From Bradyrhizobium sp. 132 (GTDB lineage Bacteria; Pseudomonadota; Alphaproteobacteria; Rhizobiales; Xanthobacteraceae), in assembly GCF_023074185.1 (NCBI RefSeq), contig NZ_JADPKY010000109.1:1-42309 (forward strand): DNA of 42,309 nt, written 5' to 3'. The position numbers and the translations under genes were made by a program. Shown piece after piece: positions 1 through 8,814 of this stretch; position 1 is the stretch's first letter, and each line of letters opens with the position of its first letter. The notes under the pieces are model-generated. The model was given only the letters and a program-made list of their open reading frames with translations. It ran no database searches and was not told the origin of the DNA.

Positions 1-603
1 GGCCAAGCTTTGCTATATGGGCCACGCCACCATGGAGAACCGGCATGGGCTGGCGGTGGCCGGCAGGGTCACGCATGCCAATGGCACCGCCGAACGCCGG
101 GCTGCGGAGGTCATGCTGAAGGCGAGACGCAAAGCCGCAGGTCGCCGCATCACGGCTGGTGAGGACAAGGCATACGATACGGCCGATCATGTCGCCAACC
201 TTCGCGCCATCGGCGTGACGCCGCATGTGACACAGAACCAGGCCATCACCAAAACCGGCAAGAACCGTAACAGCGCGATCGACGAACGAACCACGCGGCA
301 TCCGGGATACGGCATGTCGCAATCGCGCCGGGCGATGGTCGAGTGCATTTTCGGATGGGGCAAGCAGCATGGCACCATGCGCAAGACCAAACATCGGGGC
401 ATCGCTCGCGTCGCCGCCGACTTCCTGCTTAATCTGATCGCCTATAACCTGATCCGAATTCCCAAACTGCTCGCCGCATAGCCACCCCGCGCCGGGGCAC
501 ACTCAATAACAAGCTAGAAATTACATCCAACTCTACCGCGCCGCTCCAAAAACGACCGGCGGAAAAATGAAAATTCTCCATTTCAAGGTTTTTCAGCAGA
601 CTG
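1..603 (+). mobile_element. Right part of an IS5-family insertion sequence (truncated by window edge)
   Basis: The window opens inside a transposase frame, followed by about 120 non-coding bases ending in TTTTTCAGCAGACTG (589-603). This has the form of a terminal inverted repeat seen on IS5-type elements of rhizobia. CTAG at 604-607 directly abuts it and could be the target duplication. The left end lies outside the window, so inverted-repeat pairing and the target duplication cannot be verified here. The element sits 12 bases downstream of the stop codon of the CHASE2 protein gene and does not interrupt it. Confidence 0.7.
2..481 (+). CDS. IS5-family transposase, C-terminal part (5' end outside window)
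   Basis: The frame is open from base 2 to the stop at 479-481, so the start codon is missing and the ATG at 17 is internal. The visible 159 residues look like the C-terminal half of a DDE transposase of the IS5 group. A GEDKAYDT segment probably holds the second catalytic Asp. The segment SRRAMVECIFGWGKQHGTMR carries the catalytic Glu in the family's usual R-x6-E context and is followed by a basic KTKHRG stretch. The protein cuts and rejoins IS ends during transposition. The reading frame is intact as far as it can be seen, so activity cannot be ruled out. Assignment rests on recognised family sequence, not on a search. Confidence 0.85.
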   Translation, partial: AKLCYMGHATMENRHGLAVAGRVTHANGTAERRAAEVMLKARRKAAGRRITAGEDKAYDTADHVANLRAIGVTPHVTQNQAITKTGKNRNSAIDERTTRHPGYGMSQSRRAMVECIFGWGKQHGTMRKTKHRGIARVAADFLLNLIAYNLIRIPKLLAA

Positions 604-618
604 CTAGAGCGGGCCCGT

Positions 619-3360
619 TCAGGCGGCACTGACGGCGGCGCACTCGGAGGCGAGGAATTGCCGCTCGAATGCTTCCGCCGGCATCGGGCGGCCGAAGAAA
701 TAGCCCTGCCCTTCCTCGCATCCCATGCTCACCAGAAAATCGGCCGTAGCGCGATTCTCGATGCCTTCAGCCACGACCGTGAGTCCGAGTTGCTTGCTGA
801 GGCCGATGGTCGACCCCACGATCGCGGCATCATCGGAATCCGCGAGCAGATCGAGCACGAACGACCGGTCGATCTTGAGCCCGTCGAGCGGAAATTTCTT
901 CAGATAGCTCAGGCTCGCATAGCCAGTGCCGAAATCGTCGAACAGGACGCGGACGCCGAGCTGCTGGATGCGCTTGAACATGTCGAGCACGCGGCTTTCG
1001 TCGTGGAGCAGGATGTCCTCTGTGACCTCGATCTCGAGCAGCGACGGCGTGAGCCCCGTTGCGTCCAGAAGCGCCGCGACCGAATGCGCGAGATCGCCGG
1101 AGTGAAGCTGCGAGGGCGACAGGTTGATCGCGACGCGCACGCTATTGCCGGACAGCTCCCAGACGCGCGCCTGCCGGCAGGCGGTCTCCATTACCCAATT
1201 CGCGATCCGCTCGGATAACTCCGAGGTGTTGACCACCGGCATGAACTCCCCGGGCGAAACGTAGCCGCGCACGGGATGCCGCCAACGGATCAGCGCTTCG
1301 GCCCCGATCAGGCTGGCGTCGATCAGGCGAACCTGAGGCTGGTAGAACAGCTCGAACTCGCCGCGATCCGCGGCAAGCGCCAATTCACTCTCCAGCGTCA
1401 GCCGGTTCTCCAGCTCCTGCCTGATCGCGCTCTCGAAGATCACATGGCCGCCCCGCCGCGTCAGCTTTGCCTTGCTCAGCGCGAGATGGCCATTGCTCAG
1501 GAGATCGTCCGCGTTGTGCCCGCCTTCCGGATAGACGGCGACGCCGATGCTGATCCTGACGCGATGCTGCCGTGTGCCAGTCGCAAGCGGTGCTTCGAAG
1601 GCGAGCGCGATTCGCTCGGCGAACTCTGCGATCGGCTCGCCGCCATCAGAGCCTTCACGCACAATGGCGAATTCGTCTCCGCTAAGCCGGGCAACGATCG
1701 CGCCATCCCCCGCCTGGCCCTTCAGGCGAATAGCGACCGCCTGCAGCACGAGATCTCCGGCGGAATGACCCAGCATGTCATTGATGCTCTGGAAACCGTC
1801 GAGCCCGATCACGAGCAACGCGACCTCGCAAGAGCGCTGCCCCGCGTCCGCGATCATGTCGACCAGTCCGGCATGCAGCGTGTTGCGGTTGGCAAGACCG
1901 GTCAGCGCGTCGTATTCGGCGAGATATCTGACGCGGTCGGCCTCGCGCTTGCGGACCGAGATGTCGCGCAGGATGGCTCCGTACTGGAAACCGTCCGTTC
2001 CCTGCCAGCCCGAGAAGCTCGCCTCGACCGGGAAAGTGTCACCGTTCTTGCGCCGCCCTTCGAACTCGACGACGACCGCCCCGCCGGGCACGAGGAGCGC
2101 TTGGCGTGCGGCGTTGCGCATGGACGGCCTCGCGTCATCGTCCACCGGCACGGCGCAGAGCGTTTCAAACGGGCGGCCGATGATCTCGGCGGGCATATAG
2201 CCGAAGATCGCACTGGCGCCGGGATTCCACACCGTGATCAGTTGATCTTCGTCCGTGCAGACGAGGCCATCGCCGAGCGACATCGCGATCCGATGAAAGC
2301 GGCTTTCGGCGATGCGTCCCAGGAGACGACGGAAGTCGATTTCGTCCAGTGCGATCGCCGCCAGATAAGCGACAATCGCGATGTGGCACAGCGATGTGTC
2401 GATGATGAAGGGCCATCTTGCCTGCACGAGGATAGCGACCAGCTCGAAGGCCGCTCCGGCTGAGATCAAGATTGCGACGCGAGCTCCCGGTGCGAAGCGG
2501 CGCCACGAATACATCATCAGCAGGCAGATCGCACTGAGGCCCAGGATCATGCCGATATCGGAGGTCCGGCGCAGCATCCGGTTCTGGAGGATCGATTCTG
2601 CTGCCAGCGCCTGGAGGACGGGTCCCGAGACGATGCGCCCGTTAGGAACGCTGAACCGATCGCCGAGTTCGAGCGCCGTCGCACCAACGATGATTTTTTT
2701 ATCTCTCAGCTTGTCGAGAGTGGCGGTATCGCCGCGGAGCACGTCGACATAGGAGACAGTCGGAATGGAAGCGCTTCGAATACCGAAATCGATCAGGAAA
2801 GGCGGCCGCCGATTGGCGTCCTGCCCGGCCAGCACGACGGCCATCGACGACATCAAGGCATCGCCGAGCTTCTCGCCGAACGGATAACGGCGCACGAGCC
2901 CGTCGGATTCGACCGCCACATTGACGACGGCGGGCCACGACTGGTTGCTGAACGGCTTCAGAGGCCGATTGATGTGAGCCCCGCCGCCATTCGGCGTCGG
3001 CTGCTTGAAGGACGGCAGGATCGTCGAGCCGCCGACTTCACGAAGCGCAGTGACCAACGCCTCGTCAGAGGCCGGATCAGATGGCGTGCTGAAATCGATG
3101 TCGAAGGCGACGTCCTGCGGCCCCGCCGCCTCGAGCCTGTGCAACAGTTCCGCGTGCAGCCGGCGCGGCCAAGGCCATACCCCGATCTGGTCGATCGAGG
3201 GCGCGTCGATGGCGACCACGACGACGTTGCCGCTGGCAGCACGCGATTGCCATGCGAACCGCGGATCGGTCAGCGCGTTGCGAAGCGCACCGTGCCACCC
3301 CGTGGACAGCACCACCGCGAGTGCGGTCACGACAAGAATAAGCGGCCGATAGCGTTTCAC
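619..3360 (-). CDS. CHASE2-PAS-GGDEF-EAL membrane signalling protein (c-di-GMP turnover)
   Basis: This 913-residue sensor is probably a bifunctional or phosphodiesterase-type c-di-GMP enzyme. An N-terminal membrane segment (about 7-22) precedes a periplasmic CHASE2 domain (about 35-265, with VVVVAIDAPSIDQIG and DVAFDIDF typical of the family). Three membrane helices follow (about 270-340), then a PAS domain (about 355-470) ending in RDISVRKREADR. The GGDEF domain (about 480-640) has SGDEF at 560-564 instead of GGDEF, a variant compatible with activity. The EAL domain (about 655-900) has EAL at 688-690, and the motifs IEVTED, DDFGTGYASL, LKIDRSF and VVAEGIE look complete, so phosphodiesterase activity is likely. 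The FecR-domain gene lies 58 bases upstream on the same strand, suggesting an operon. The IS end lies just downstream. The ligand of CHASE2 is unknown. Confidence 0.93.
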   Translation of the reverse strand: MKRYRPLILVVTALAVVLSTGWHGALRNALTDPRFAWQSRAASGNVVVVAIDAPSIDQIGVWPWPRRLHAELLHRLEAAGPQDVAFDIDFSTPSDPASDEALVTALREVGGSTILPSFKQPTPNGGGAHINRPLKPFSNQSWPAVVNVAVESDGLVRRYPFGEKLGDALMSSMAVVLAGQDANRRPPFLIDFGIRSASIPTVSYVDVLRGDTATLDKLRDKKIIVGATALELGDRFSVPNGRIVSGPVLQALAAESILQNRMLRRTSDIGMILGLSAICLLMMYSWRRFAPGARVAILISAGAAFELVAILVQARWPFIIDTSLCHIAIVAYLAAIALDEIDFRRLLGRIAESRFHRIAMSLGDGLVCTDEDQLITVWNPGASAIFGYMPAEIIGRPFETLCAVPVDDDARPSMRNAARQALLVPGGAVVVEFEGRRKNGDTFPVEASFSGWQGTDGFQYGAILRDISVRKREADRVRYLAEYDALTGLANRNTLHAGLVDMIADAGQRSCEVALLVIGLDGFQSINDMLGHSAGDLVLQAVAIRLKGQAGDGAIVARLSGDEFAIVREGSDGGEPIAEFAERIALAFEAPLATGTRQHRVRISIGVAVYPEGGHNADDLLSNGHLALSKAKLTRRGGHVIFESAIRQELENRLTLESELALAADRGEFELFYQPQVRLIDASLIGAEALIRWRHPVRGYVSPGEFMPVVNTSELSERIANWVMETACRQARVWELSGNSVRVAINLSPSQLHSGDLAHSVAALLDATGLTPSLLEIEVTEDILLHDESRVLDMFKRIQQLGVRVLFDDFGTGYASLSYLKKFPLDGLKIDRSFVLDLLADSDDAAIVGSTIGLSKQLGLTVVAEGIENRATADFLVSMGCEEGQGYFFGRPMPAEAFERQFLASECAAVSAA

Positions 3361-3418
3361 CCGATCCTCCTACACACCCGCGTCGGCGGGTGCGCCCCTC
3401 ATCCCCTAGGAAATCGCC

Positions 3419-4585
3419 TCAGTGCTTGTTATGGCCGTAGGCATTGCCGTGACCATTGCGGCCATTGCCGTTACCGGTGGCGCCGTCGTTGCCGTTGCCG
3501 TTGCTTTCGTTTCCTGGACTTCCACCGGACACATTCCCCGGCGGCCCAGCGGTGGTCGCAACGGTCGTCGCGCTTGCCGACGCCGATGTGGCACTGGCTG
3601 CGGATGAACTGCTGCTCACGCTGACTGCCGTTGTGTTGGAGCTATTGGCGGCTGCGGTCGTCGTGCTCGCCTTCGTATCGCTCCAGACCGTCTCGGTACC
3701 GGCGCTGGCGTTCGCGTTGCGCACCTGCCCGGGAGCAACAGCGCCGTGGGCGAGTCCGTGCGTGACCTTGTGGACGTTCAGCTTGACCTCGCCGAGCGAA
3801 GTCGAGATGCGCACGACGCCAGCCTTGGGCGCGTGAACTCCGGCCGCCTGATGCGATTGCTTAGCTGCGCCGGCCGCCTTGGTGCCCTTGTCGACCGGAC
3901 CGAGCGCATGAATCGCACGGCCATTCGCTGCGCTGCGCGGGGCCGACAGGCCCGATTTCGGCACGGGGACGCGCTCGATCGTCGAGGCGCGCGGCTTGCC
4001 GTGCTCGATCGGATTGAAGATGCCGGCACCGCTCAGGCAGATACCGGGCTTGCCGTGCTCGAAGGCGGTAGCCGCTTGTCCCGGCATGACCTGAGCGATC
4101 TGTCCTGTCTTGAAGTCGGAGACCTCGACTTGGCCGCGAAGCACGCCGACCTTGGTGCTGCCCGCATTCACGGTGACGCTGAACTGCGTTCCCTTGACCA
4201 CGGCGGCGAGATAGGGCGTCTCGACCTCGAAATGCTTGACGTTGCGCTTCTCGACCTCGAGCAGGATCGAACCTGCCTGCTGGATGATGGTGGTCGAGAG
4301 ACCCTCCTTTTTCTCCGTGGGCAAGCCGACCACCGAGTTGGGAGAGATCAGTATTGTTTCCTCGCCGCGGACGAGCAGTACGCGCCCGTTACGTCCGGTG
4401 CGAATGGTGTCGCCGGGCTTGAGCGCCTCCTGCTGGTTCAACGAAGCCTGCTGAGCGCCGTTGGTGGCGACCCAGACGTCGCCGGTGGCCTTGCCGACCG
4501 ACCAGACGCCATCGTCCGCGGCGGAGGCGCCGGAGGCCGTTCCCAGGATCAGCGCAGCCACCCACCAAGGCGCACCGCATTCCAA
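3419..4585 (-). CDS. FecR-domain periplasmic protein with low-complexity C-terminal tail
   Basis: The 388-residue reading starts at a TTG. A hydrophobic leader ending GTASGASA precedes the mature protein. A FecR domain (about residues 55-160) is seen in the segments LKPGDTIRTG, GRVLLVRGEETILISPNS, VKHFEVETPYLAAVVKGT and KVGVLRGQVEVSD. The last 90 or so residues are Ser/Thr/Ala-rich and then Gly/Asn/His-rich, ending in GHNKH, probably disordered. Such proteins are exported and often pair with CHASE2 sensors; here one is directly downstream. The role may be surface sensing or ligand presentation, but this is inference. The start is doubtful: the TTG leader has no basic residues, while an ATG at 4598 in another frame gives a more normal signal peptide (MLVKIGMRCALVG), so a small indel near 4560-4575 is possible. 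Confidence 0.85.
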   Translation of the reverse strand: MECGAPWWVAALILGTASGASAADDGVWSVGKATGDVWVATNGAQQASLNQQEALKPGDTIRTGRNGRVLLVRGEETILISPNSVVGLPTEKKEGLSTTIIQQAGSILLEVEKRNVKHFEVETPYLAAVVKGTQFSVTVNAGSTKVGVLRGQVEVSDFKTGQIAQVMPGQAATAFEHGKPGICLSGAGIFNPIEHGKPRASTIERVPVPKSGLSAPRSAANGRAIHALGPVDKGTKAAGAAKQSHQAAGVHAPKAGVVRISTSLGEVKLNVHKVTHGLAHGAVAPGQVRNANASAGTETVWSDTKASTTTAAANSSNTTAVSVSSSSSAASATSASASATTVATTAGPPGNVSGGSPGNESNGNGNDGATGNGNGRNGHGNAYGHNKH

Positions 4586-4728
4586 TTTTGACCAGCATGA
4601 CGATCCTCAGTCCGCGTTACAGCCAGTCCTGGGGGGTATCCGAAATCACTCAAAATAGAATTAGCGGGAAGCGGCGAGCGGAGCGGTCGCGTTAACGATT
4701 CATTGACCATAAAAAACTATGAAAAATC

Positions 4729-6524
4729 ATGTGGCTAACGACCTCTTACCGCCTTAGGGGCACTTCTCCGTCAAACTACGGGAACAGGCTTGTTGCGCGC
4801 GTTGAGAAGCAGCATCTCCTTACCGCGCTGGTGCTGTTGGTACCGATTTTTGCGGGAGTTGCTCAGGCTTTCGCACAACAGGCGAGCCAGCCGGGTTTCG
4901 ATCCGCGCCAACCTGAGAAATACTTTGAAAACCAAACCGAGCGGGAATCGCTGAACCGTCCTCCGGTCAGACTACCAACAGTCGGCAAGCTCAACACGGG
5001 CGGCGATACCAAGCTTCAGTTCGTGCTGCGCGGCGTGAACGTCAGCGGAGCCCAGGCCGTTTTCCCCGATCGCATCGCCGCGGTCTACCAGCCCTATGTC
5101 GGCAAGAAGGTTTCGCAGGCGGACCTCGCCGCGATCGCCGGCGCGATCAGCGATCTCTACCGCGCCGATGGATTTCACCTGAGCCGGGCGATCGTGCCGC
5201 CGCAGGACATTGCCGACGGACGCGTCCGGATCGAGGTGGTCGAAGGCGCCATCGTGCAGGCCGAGCTGAAAGGCGATGGCGCCGAGCAGTTCGGCGTGAG
5301 GCCGATGCTCGGGCCAATCCTGGCCGAGCAGCCCTCGCGCCTGGCAACGCTCGAACGCCAACTCTTCCTCGTCAACGGCAGGCCGGGCGTCCGCATCACC
5401 GATACCGCGCTGGAGGAGATCGGCGGTTCGACCGGCCGCTTCCGCCTCACCGTCTATTTGAAGACCTGGCACGTCTTCTCGTCGCTCGGTCTGGACAATC
5501 TCGGCTCGTCGTCAGTGGGCCCGTGGCAGACCTACGCGACCGGCGCGTTCAACTCCTACCTCACGCCCGCGACACGCTGGCGGTCAACCTGTCGACCATT
5601 GCCAACGATCCCCGTGAGCTCGGTTTCGCACGGCTGTCCTATGACGCGCCCGTCGGCGTCGACGGTGTGCGTCTCGGCGCCTCCGTCCTGTACAGCGCGG
5701 TGCGGCCGGGCGATGCCCGCCGCCTCGACAGCGACATCACCACGACCGAAGCTTTCGAGGTGCGGGCAAGCACTGTGCCCCTCATGTCGCAATCGTCGGG
5801 GCTGACGCTTACCGTGGCCGGGACATTCAGCAACGTATCCGAGCATGACCTTTACGGGCCCTGGTACAACGACCACATCAGGACCGCGAGCCTGACCGCC
5901 GATTACCGGCTCCAGGATCATTTCGGCGGCACCAATTTCGCGACGCTGACCTATCGCCAGGGCCGCGACATCTTCGGTGCCTCGCATTTCGACGACGATC
6001 TGTTGTCGCGCGATGGCGCGACATCGAACTTCTCGGTCCTGAACCTCTGGTTCACGCGCTACCAGACGCTCAACGACGCCTGGTCGCTCAAGCTCTCCGC
6101 TGCGAACCAGACAGCGTCGCGGCCGCTGTTCACCTCGCAGCAATTCTATCTCGGCGGCGCTGCCTTCGGCCGCGGCTATGGCGCAGCCGAGATCAGCGGC
6201 GACAACGGTCTTGCCGGTTCACTCGAACTGCGCTTCGACCAGAAGCTCAATTTCCGCTACTGGACCGGTTATCAGCTCTATGCTTTTGGCGATGCTGGCG
6301 CAGTCTGGAACGACGGTTACCGCTTGAGCGACGGCCTGTCGTTGACCTCGGCCGGAGCTGGCGTGCGGTTCTTCCTGCCGGACGATTTCCAGGCCGATCT
6401 CGGCGTGGCGGTCCCCTTGAGCTACCGGGCGCTAGACAACGAGCGCCGCAGCGCGCGCTTCCTGTTCACCCTGTCGAGCGCGTTCCGGCTCTGCCCCGAA
6501 CGCAGCAGGGACGGCTACCTCTAG
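4729..6524 (+). pseudogene. ShlB/FhaC/HecB-type two-partner-secretion transporter (TpsB), split by one-base frameshift
   Basis: Two overlapping frames (4729-5805 and 5523-6524) together encode one TpsB outer-membrane transporter of about 598 residues. A signal peptide (LLTALVLLVPIFAGVAQAFA) is followed by a POTRA domain (about 95-175, with VLRGVNVSGAQAVFP and LYRADGFHLSRAIVPPQ). A beta-barrel then carries the conserved strands QFYLGGAAFGRGYG and VRFFLPDDFQADLGVAVPL. The break lies near 5567-5571. The bases read CTCACGCCCGCGACACGCTG, and adding one G (CCCGGCGAC) restores LTPGDTLAVNL in one frame, exactly the phrase expected at a barrel turn. TpsB proteins export large TpsA adhesins or haemolysins, but no TpsA is visible here. 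Start uncertain: a TTGACC at 4703 would place a -10 on top of the ATG at 4729. It is divergent from the FecR-CHASE2 pair. It is typed as broken, but a sequencing error is equally possible. Confidence 0.85.
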
Positions 6525-6540
6525 CCGCACGACCCTTGTT

Positions 6541-6565
6541 GCCGCTGCCTTGATGCGGCCCTTTT
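6541..6565 (+). terminator. Possible weak Rho-independent terminator
   Basis: GCCGC (6541-6545) pairs with GCGGC (6555-6559) across a nine-base loop, followed by CCTTTT. It lies 16 bases after the TpsB stop codon. The stem is short and the T run is only four bases, so this is tentative. Confidence 0.35.
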
Positions 6566-6676
6566 GCGGCGTTCCTCACAGACTGTCCTAAATTTAATCC
6601 CGTAACCTGCTCACGATCGCTCGATCCGGCAGTTCACAATGGCCATCTTCAGTGAAAAGTGATTTGAGACGGAACC

Positions 6677-7507
6677 ATGAAAAGGGTGTTTGCAGTTCTG
6701 GCGTTTCTCTGTGTCCTCGGCGTCGGCCAGTATTTCGTCATCAGCCGGTTCGCGATCCGCCACGAGGTTTTGGCCCTGTTCGACGCCGCCCGCCAGCGGC
6801 CGATCGCGGTTGAAATCGCGGTGCGGCGCGATTACGAGACCAAGGCCAATCTCGGTCTCTGGAAGCTGCCGCTCGCCATCATCAGCAACGGCAACACCGT
6901 CAAGGCCACCGAGTATTCCTTTCTCGCCAACGTGCTCGCCGCTCGCGGTTATCTTGTCGCCAGCATCCAGCAGGACCTACCGAGCGATCCGCCGCTGATG
7001 ACCCGGGTCGGCCAGGAATATGTCGGCCGGCGCGAGGTCTATATCCGCTGCGAGACCAACATCCTCTTCACCTTGGCTGAGTTGAAGAGGCGGCAGGAGA
7101 ACGCCGACTTCGACCACATCACCCTCGTCGGACATTCGAACGGTGGCGACGTTTCGATGTATGTCGCTCATCAGCACCCGGAGTTGGTGTCGAAAGTGAT
7201 CACGCTGGACAATCTGCGGGTGCCTTTCGTGCTCAGCGACAACATGAAGATCCTGTCGTTCCGCTCGAAGGATCCGCATTTCCAGACCGACCCGGGCGTG
7301 CTGCCGACGCCCGAAGAGGCCAAGGCGCTCGGCATCGACATTATCCACACCGGCGCACAGCATACCGAGATGAGCGACCGCGGTCCCGATGCGGTCAAGG
7401 AGAAAATCCAGGCGACGCTCGACCGCTTCCTGCGCGACAGCGCCAGCAGTGCGCTCGCGCCAGCCGATACGAAAAGTCCGATGATCATGAACCCCGGCGA
7501 CTATTAG
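6677..7507 (+). CDS. Alpha/beta-fold hydrolase with N-terminal membrane/signal segment
   Basis: This 276-residue protein has an N-terminal hydrophobic segment (about 3-22), either a signal anchor or an uncleaved signal peptide, so the enzyme probably works in the periplasm or on the membrane. The nucleophile elbow is VGHSNGG with Ser154. A candidate acid lies near Asp199, and candidate His residues are His224 and His229 (IIHTGAQHTEM). The oxyanion region ISNGNTVKATEYSFLANVLA replaces the usual HG motif with 'SNGN', as seen in dienelactone-hydrolase-like or serine-esterase branches. The substrate cannot be told. It stands alone between the TpsB gene and a 350-base gap. A weak GGA lies six bases before the ATG. 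Confidence 0.8.
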   Translation: MKRVFAVLAFLCVLGVGQYFVISRFAIRHEVLALFDAARQRPIAVEIAVRRDYETKANLGLWKLPLAIISNGNTVKATEYSFLANVLAARGYLVASIQQDLPSDPPLMTRVGQEYVGRREVYIRCETNILFTLAELKRRQENADFDHITLVGHSNGGDVSMYVAHQHPELVSKVITLDNLRVPFVLSDNMKILSFRSKDPHFQTDPGVLPTPEEAKALGIDIIHTGAQHTEMSDRGPDAVKEKIQATLDRFLRDSASSALAPADTKSPMIMNPGDY

Positions 7508-7855
7508 CCTGGCACCTTTGCGGCAGGTCAAGGCTGCCCCGGGCCGGGCACGATAGAAAGGGCCTCGCCATCTCGGAGAGGCACGCGTCGCACTCCATCA
7601 AAGCCTTGACACGAAAAATCTCGATACGACAAGCTTTGGCCTGCCCGTGGCAAGGACGCCGAGATTCGCGCGGCATCTCTATCGTTCGGCCCGCAGGCTG
7701 CTGCGGTCGATCATTGCCCGCATCGGCCTCTCGCAATTTCCGGGTTCGTGTTGCGGATGAGCACGGCGTCGCAAACTAACGCGTGCCCTAAAATGCAAAT
7801 CGCTGCCGGAGGACCGGCAGGGATCAGCAGAGGATGATGGAGTCACACACCGAGA
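7508..7855. other. Intergenic region without a recognised gene
   Basis: This stretch of about 350 bases lies between two convergent genes. A short minus-strand frame (7485-7736) shows no recognisable protein features, is Arg/Pro-rich like a shadow frame, and has no convincing ribosome-binding site. No strong hairpin or repeat was found by eye. Confidence 0.5.
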
Positions 7856-8197
7856 TCAGGACTTGTCCTTTCCCGGTTGCATGAGACTGCCGGTCATCTG
7901 GCGCATGTGATCTCCGGCGCTGGTGAACTGGCTGCGCAGGAAATCCGATTGGATTCGCATCGCCTCCTGAAGGTCGGTGGCATGAACGAGCTTGCGAGCA
8001 TGCTCGAACGCCGACTTCATGTTCTGCTCGGTGAAAGCGAGCGCCTGCTTCGACACCTCCGCCCCCGCGCCCGGAACGGTCGTCATCGATTTGGTGGCGG
8101 CTTCGAAAAACATGCCGAATGCCTTTTCCGCCTGGTCAATCGTCTTCTCCGCCAGGTCGCGCAGTTCGGCCGGAACTTCGATCTTCGGTTCGATCAT
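7856..8197 (-). CDS. Phasin-family protein
   Basis: This 113-residue protein is almost wholly amphipathic helix. It has the Phasin_2-type pattern: EVPAELRDLAEKTIDQAEKA near the start, then FTEQNMKSAFEHARKLVHA and a QSDFLRSQF segment about three-quarters along. Phasins coat polyhydroxyalkanoate granules or otherwise bind hydrophobic surfaces, and rhizobia carry several paralogues. A strong Shine-Dalgarno (AGGGAGGAG) precedes the ATG. There is no PHA synthase or depolymerase nearby, so the role in granule biology is by family only. Confidence 0.9.
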   Translation of the reverse strand: MIEPKIEVPAELRDLAEKTIDQAEKAFGMFFEAATKSMTTVPGAGAEVSKQALAFTEQNMKSAFEHARKLVHATDLQEAMRIQSDFLRSQFTSAGDHMRQMTGSLMQPGKDKS

Positions 8198-8338
8198 GGT
8201 CGCACTCCTCCCTTTTTCAAACTGAATACCACATTTGCCGGATCGCCTTCCAGCGTCCAGCCCGGGGCAAACCTCGCCCGGCGACCGGTTCTGGCAGGAA
8301 AACGAAGGGCAAGGCGGAAGGCCGGCGCGCAGCCCGGC

Positions 8339-8524
8339 TTAGGACAGGGGGTGTTCGGAAACAGTTTCTTCGGTGGCGAGGTCTTCGACGAGCTTGATGA
8401 CCTCGAAACGCTGCCGGGGCGCCAGCTTCAGAAACGCGCGGAGCAGACGCAGGCTTTCGACGGTGCCGCCTGCAGGCGCGCCGAGCTTGAGGTGCAGTTC
8501 AGCGGCGAAATTGAGGTTTTTCAT
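8339..8524 (-). CDS. Small conserved-type hypothetical protein (61 aa)
   Basis: The start chosen is the ATG at 8524 (MKNLNFAAELHLKLGAPAGG), preceded by AGGTGCGAG. The frame could extend 27 residues further upstream, but that extension is Cys/Arg-rich and lacks a ribosome-binding site. The protein is probably all-helical (SLRLLRAFLKLAPRQRFEVIKLVEDLA) with an acidic tail. There are no catalytic motifs. The function is unknown. It is co-oriented with the phasin gene, 141 bases upstream of it. Confidence 0.6.
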   Translation of the reverse strand: MKNLNFAAELHLKLGAPAGGTVESLRLLRAFLKLAPRQRFEVIKLVEDLATEETVSEHPLS

Positions 8525-8678
8525 CTCGCACCTATAACAAGCATCGGCTTTCGTGACCCGACATCGAGGTCCTAACTGAGAACCGAACGCCATAACCGAA
8601 CGCATAACCGGATACCATGGCGACGGCGAGCTTTCGGCCGGAGCGGACCCTCGCGTGTTAGCACGCTGAGCTACATGT

Positions 8679-8690
8679 CCGAACGTTCGG
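8679..8690. promoter_or_regulatory. Perfect 12-bp palindrome CCGAACGTTCGG
   Basis: This is a perfect inverted repeat in the gap between the 61-residue gene and the decayed exported-protein gene. It resembles a dimeric regulator site. It shares TCCGAA with the S24-repressor sites near 10.9-11.7 kb, but the half-site spacing differs, so it is not counted as one of them. Confidence 0.35.
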
Positions 8691-8814
8691 GCTCAACCGA
8701 GCAGGTTGCACTTATGCCAAGGAACAACTCCTCCGGCAAGCCCAACAGCTGGCGTAGCAATGCTTCGTCTGCATCGCACTACAGCAATTCCGGATAACAG
8801 GAATATGGCCCCCG

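Noticed and set aside
4703..4731. Promoter TTGACC with -10 for the TpsB gene
   Set aside because: At normal spacing the -10 would cover the proposed start codon; kept only as a reason to doubt that start.
7485..7736. Possible 83-codon minus-strand gene
   Set aside because: No ribosome-binding site, Arg/Pro-rich composition and overlap with the end of the hydrolase gene.
8640..8705. tRNA-like segment (TAGCTCAGCGTGCTAACACG on the minus strand)
   Set aside because: It recalls a tRNA D-arm, but no acceptor stem, anticodon arm or T-arm can be folded around it.
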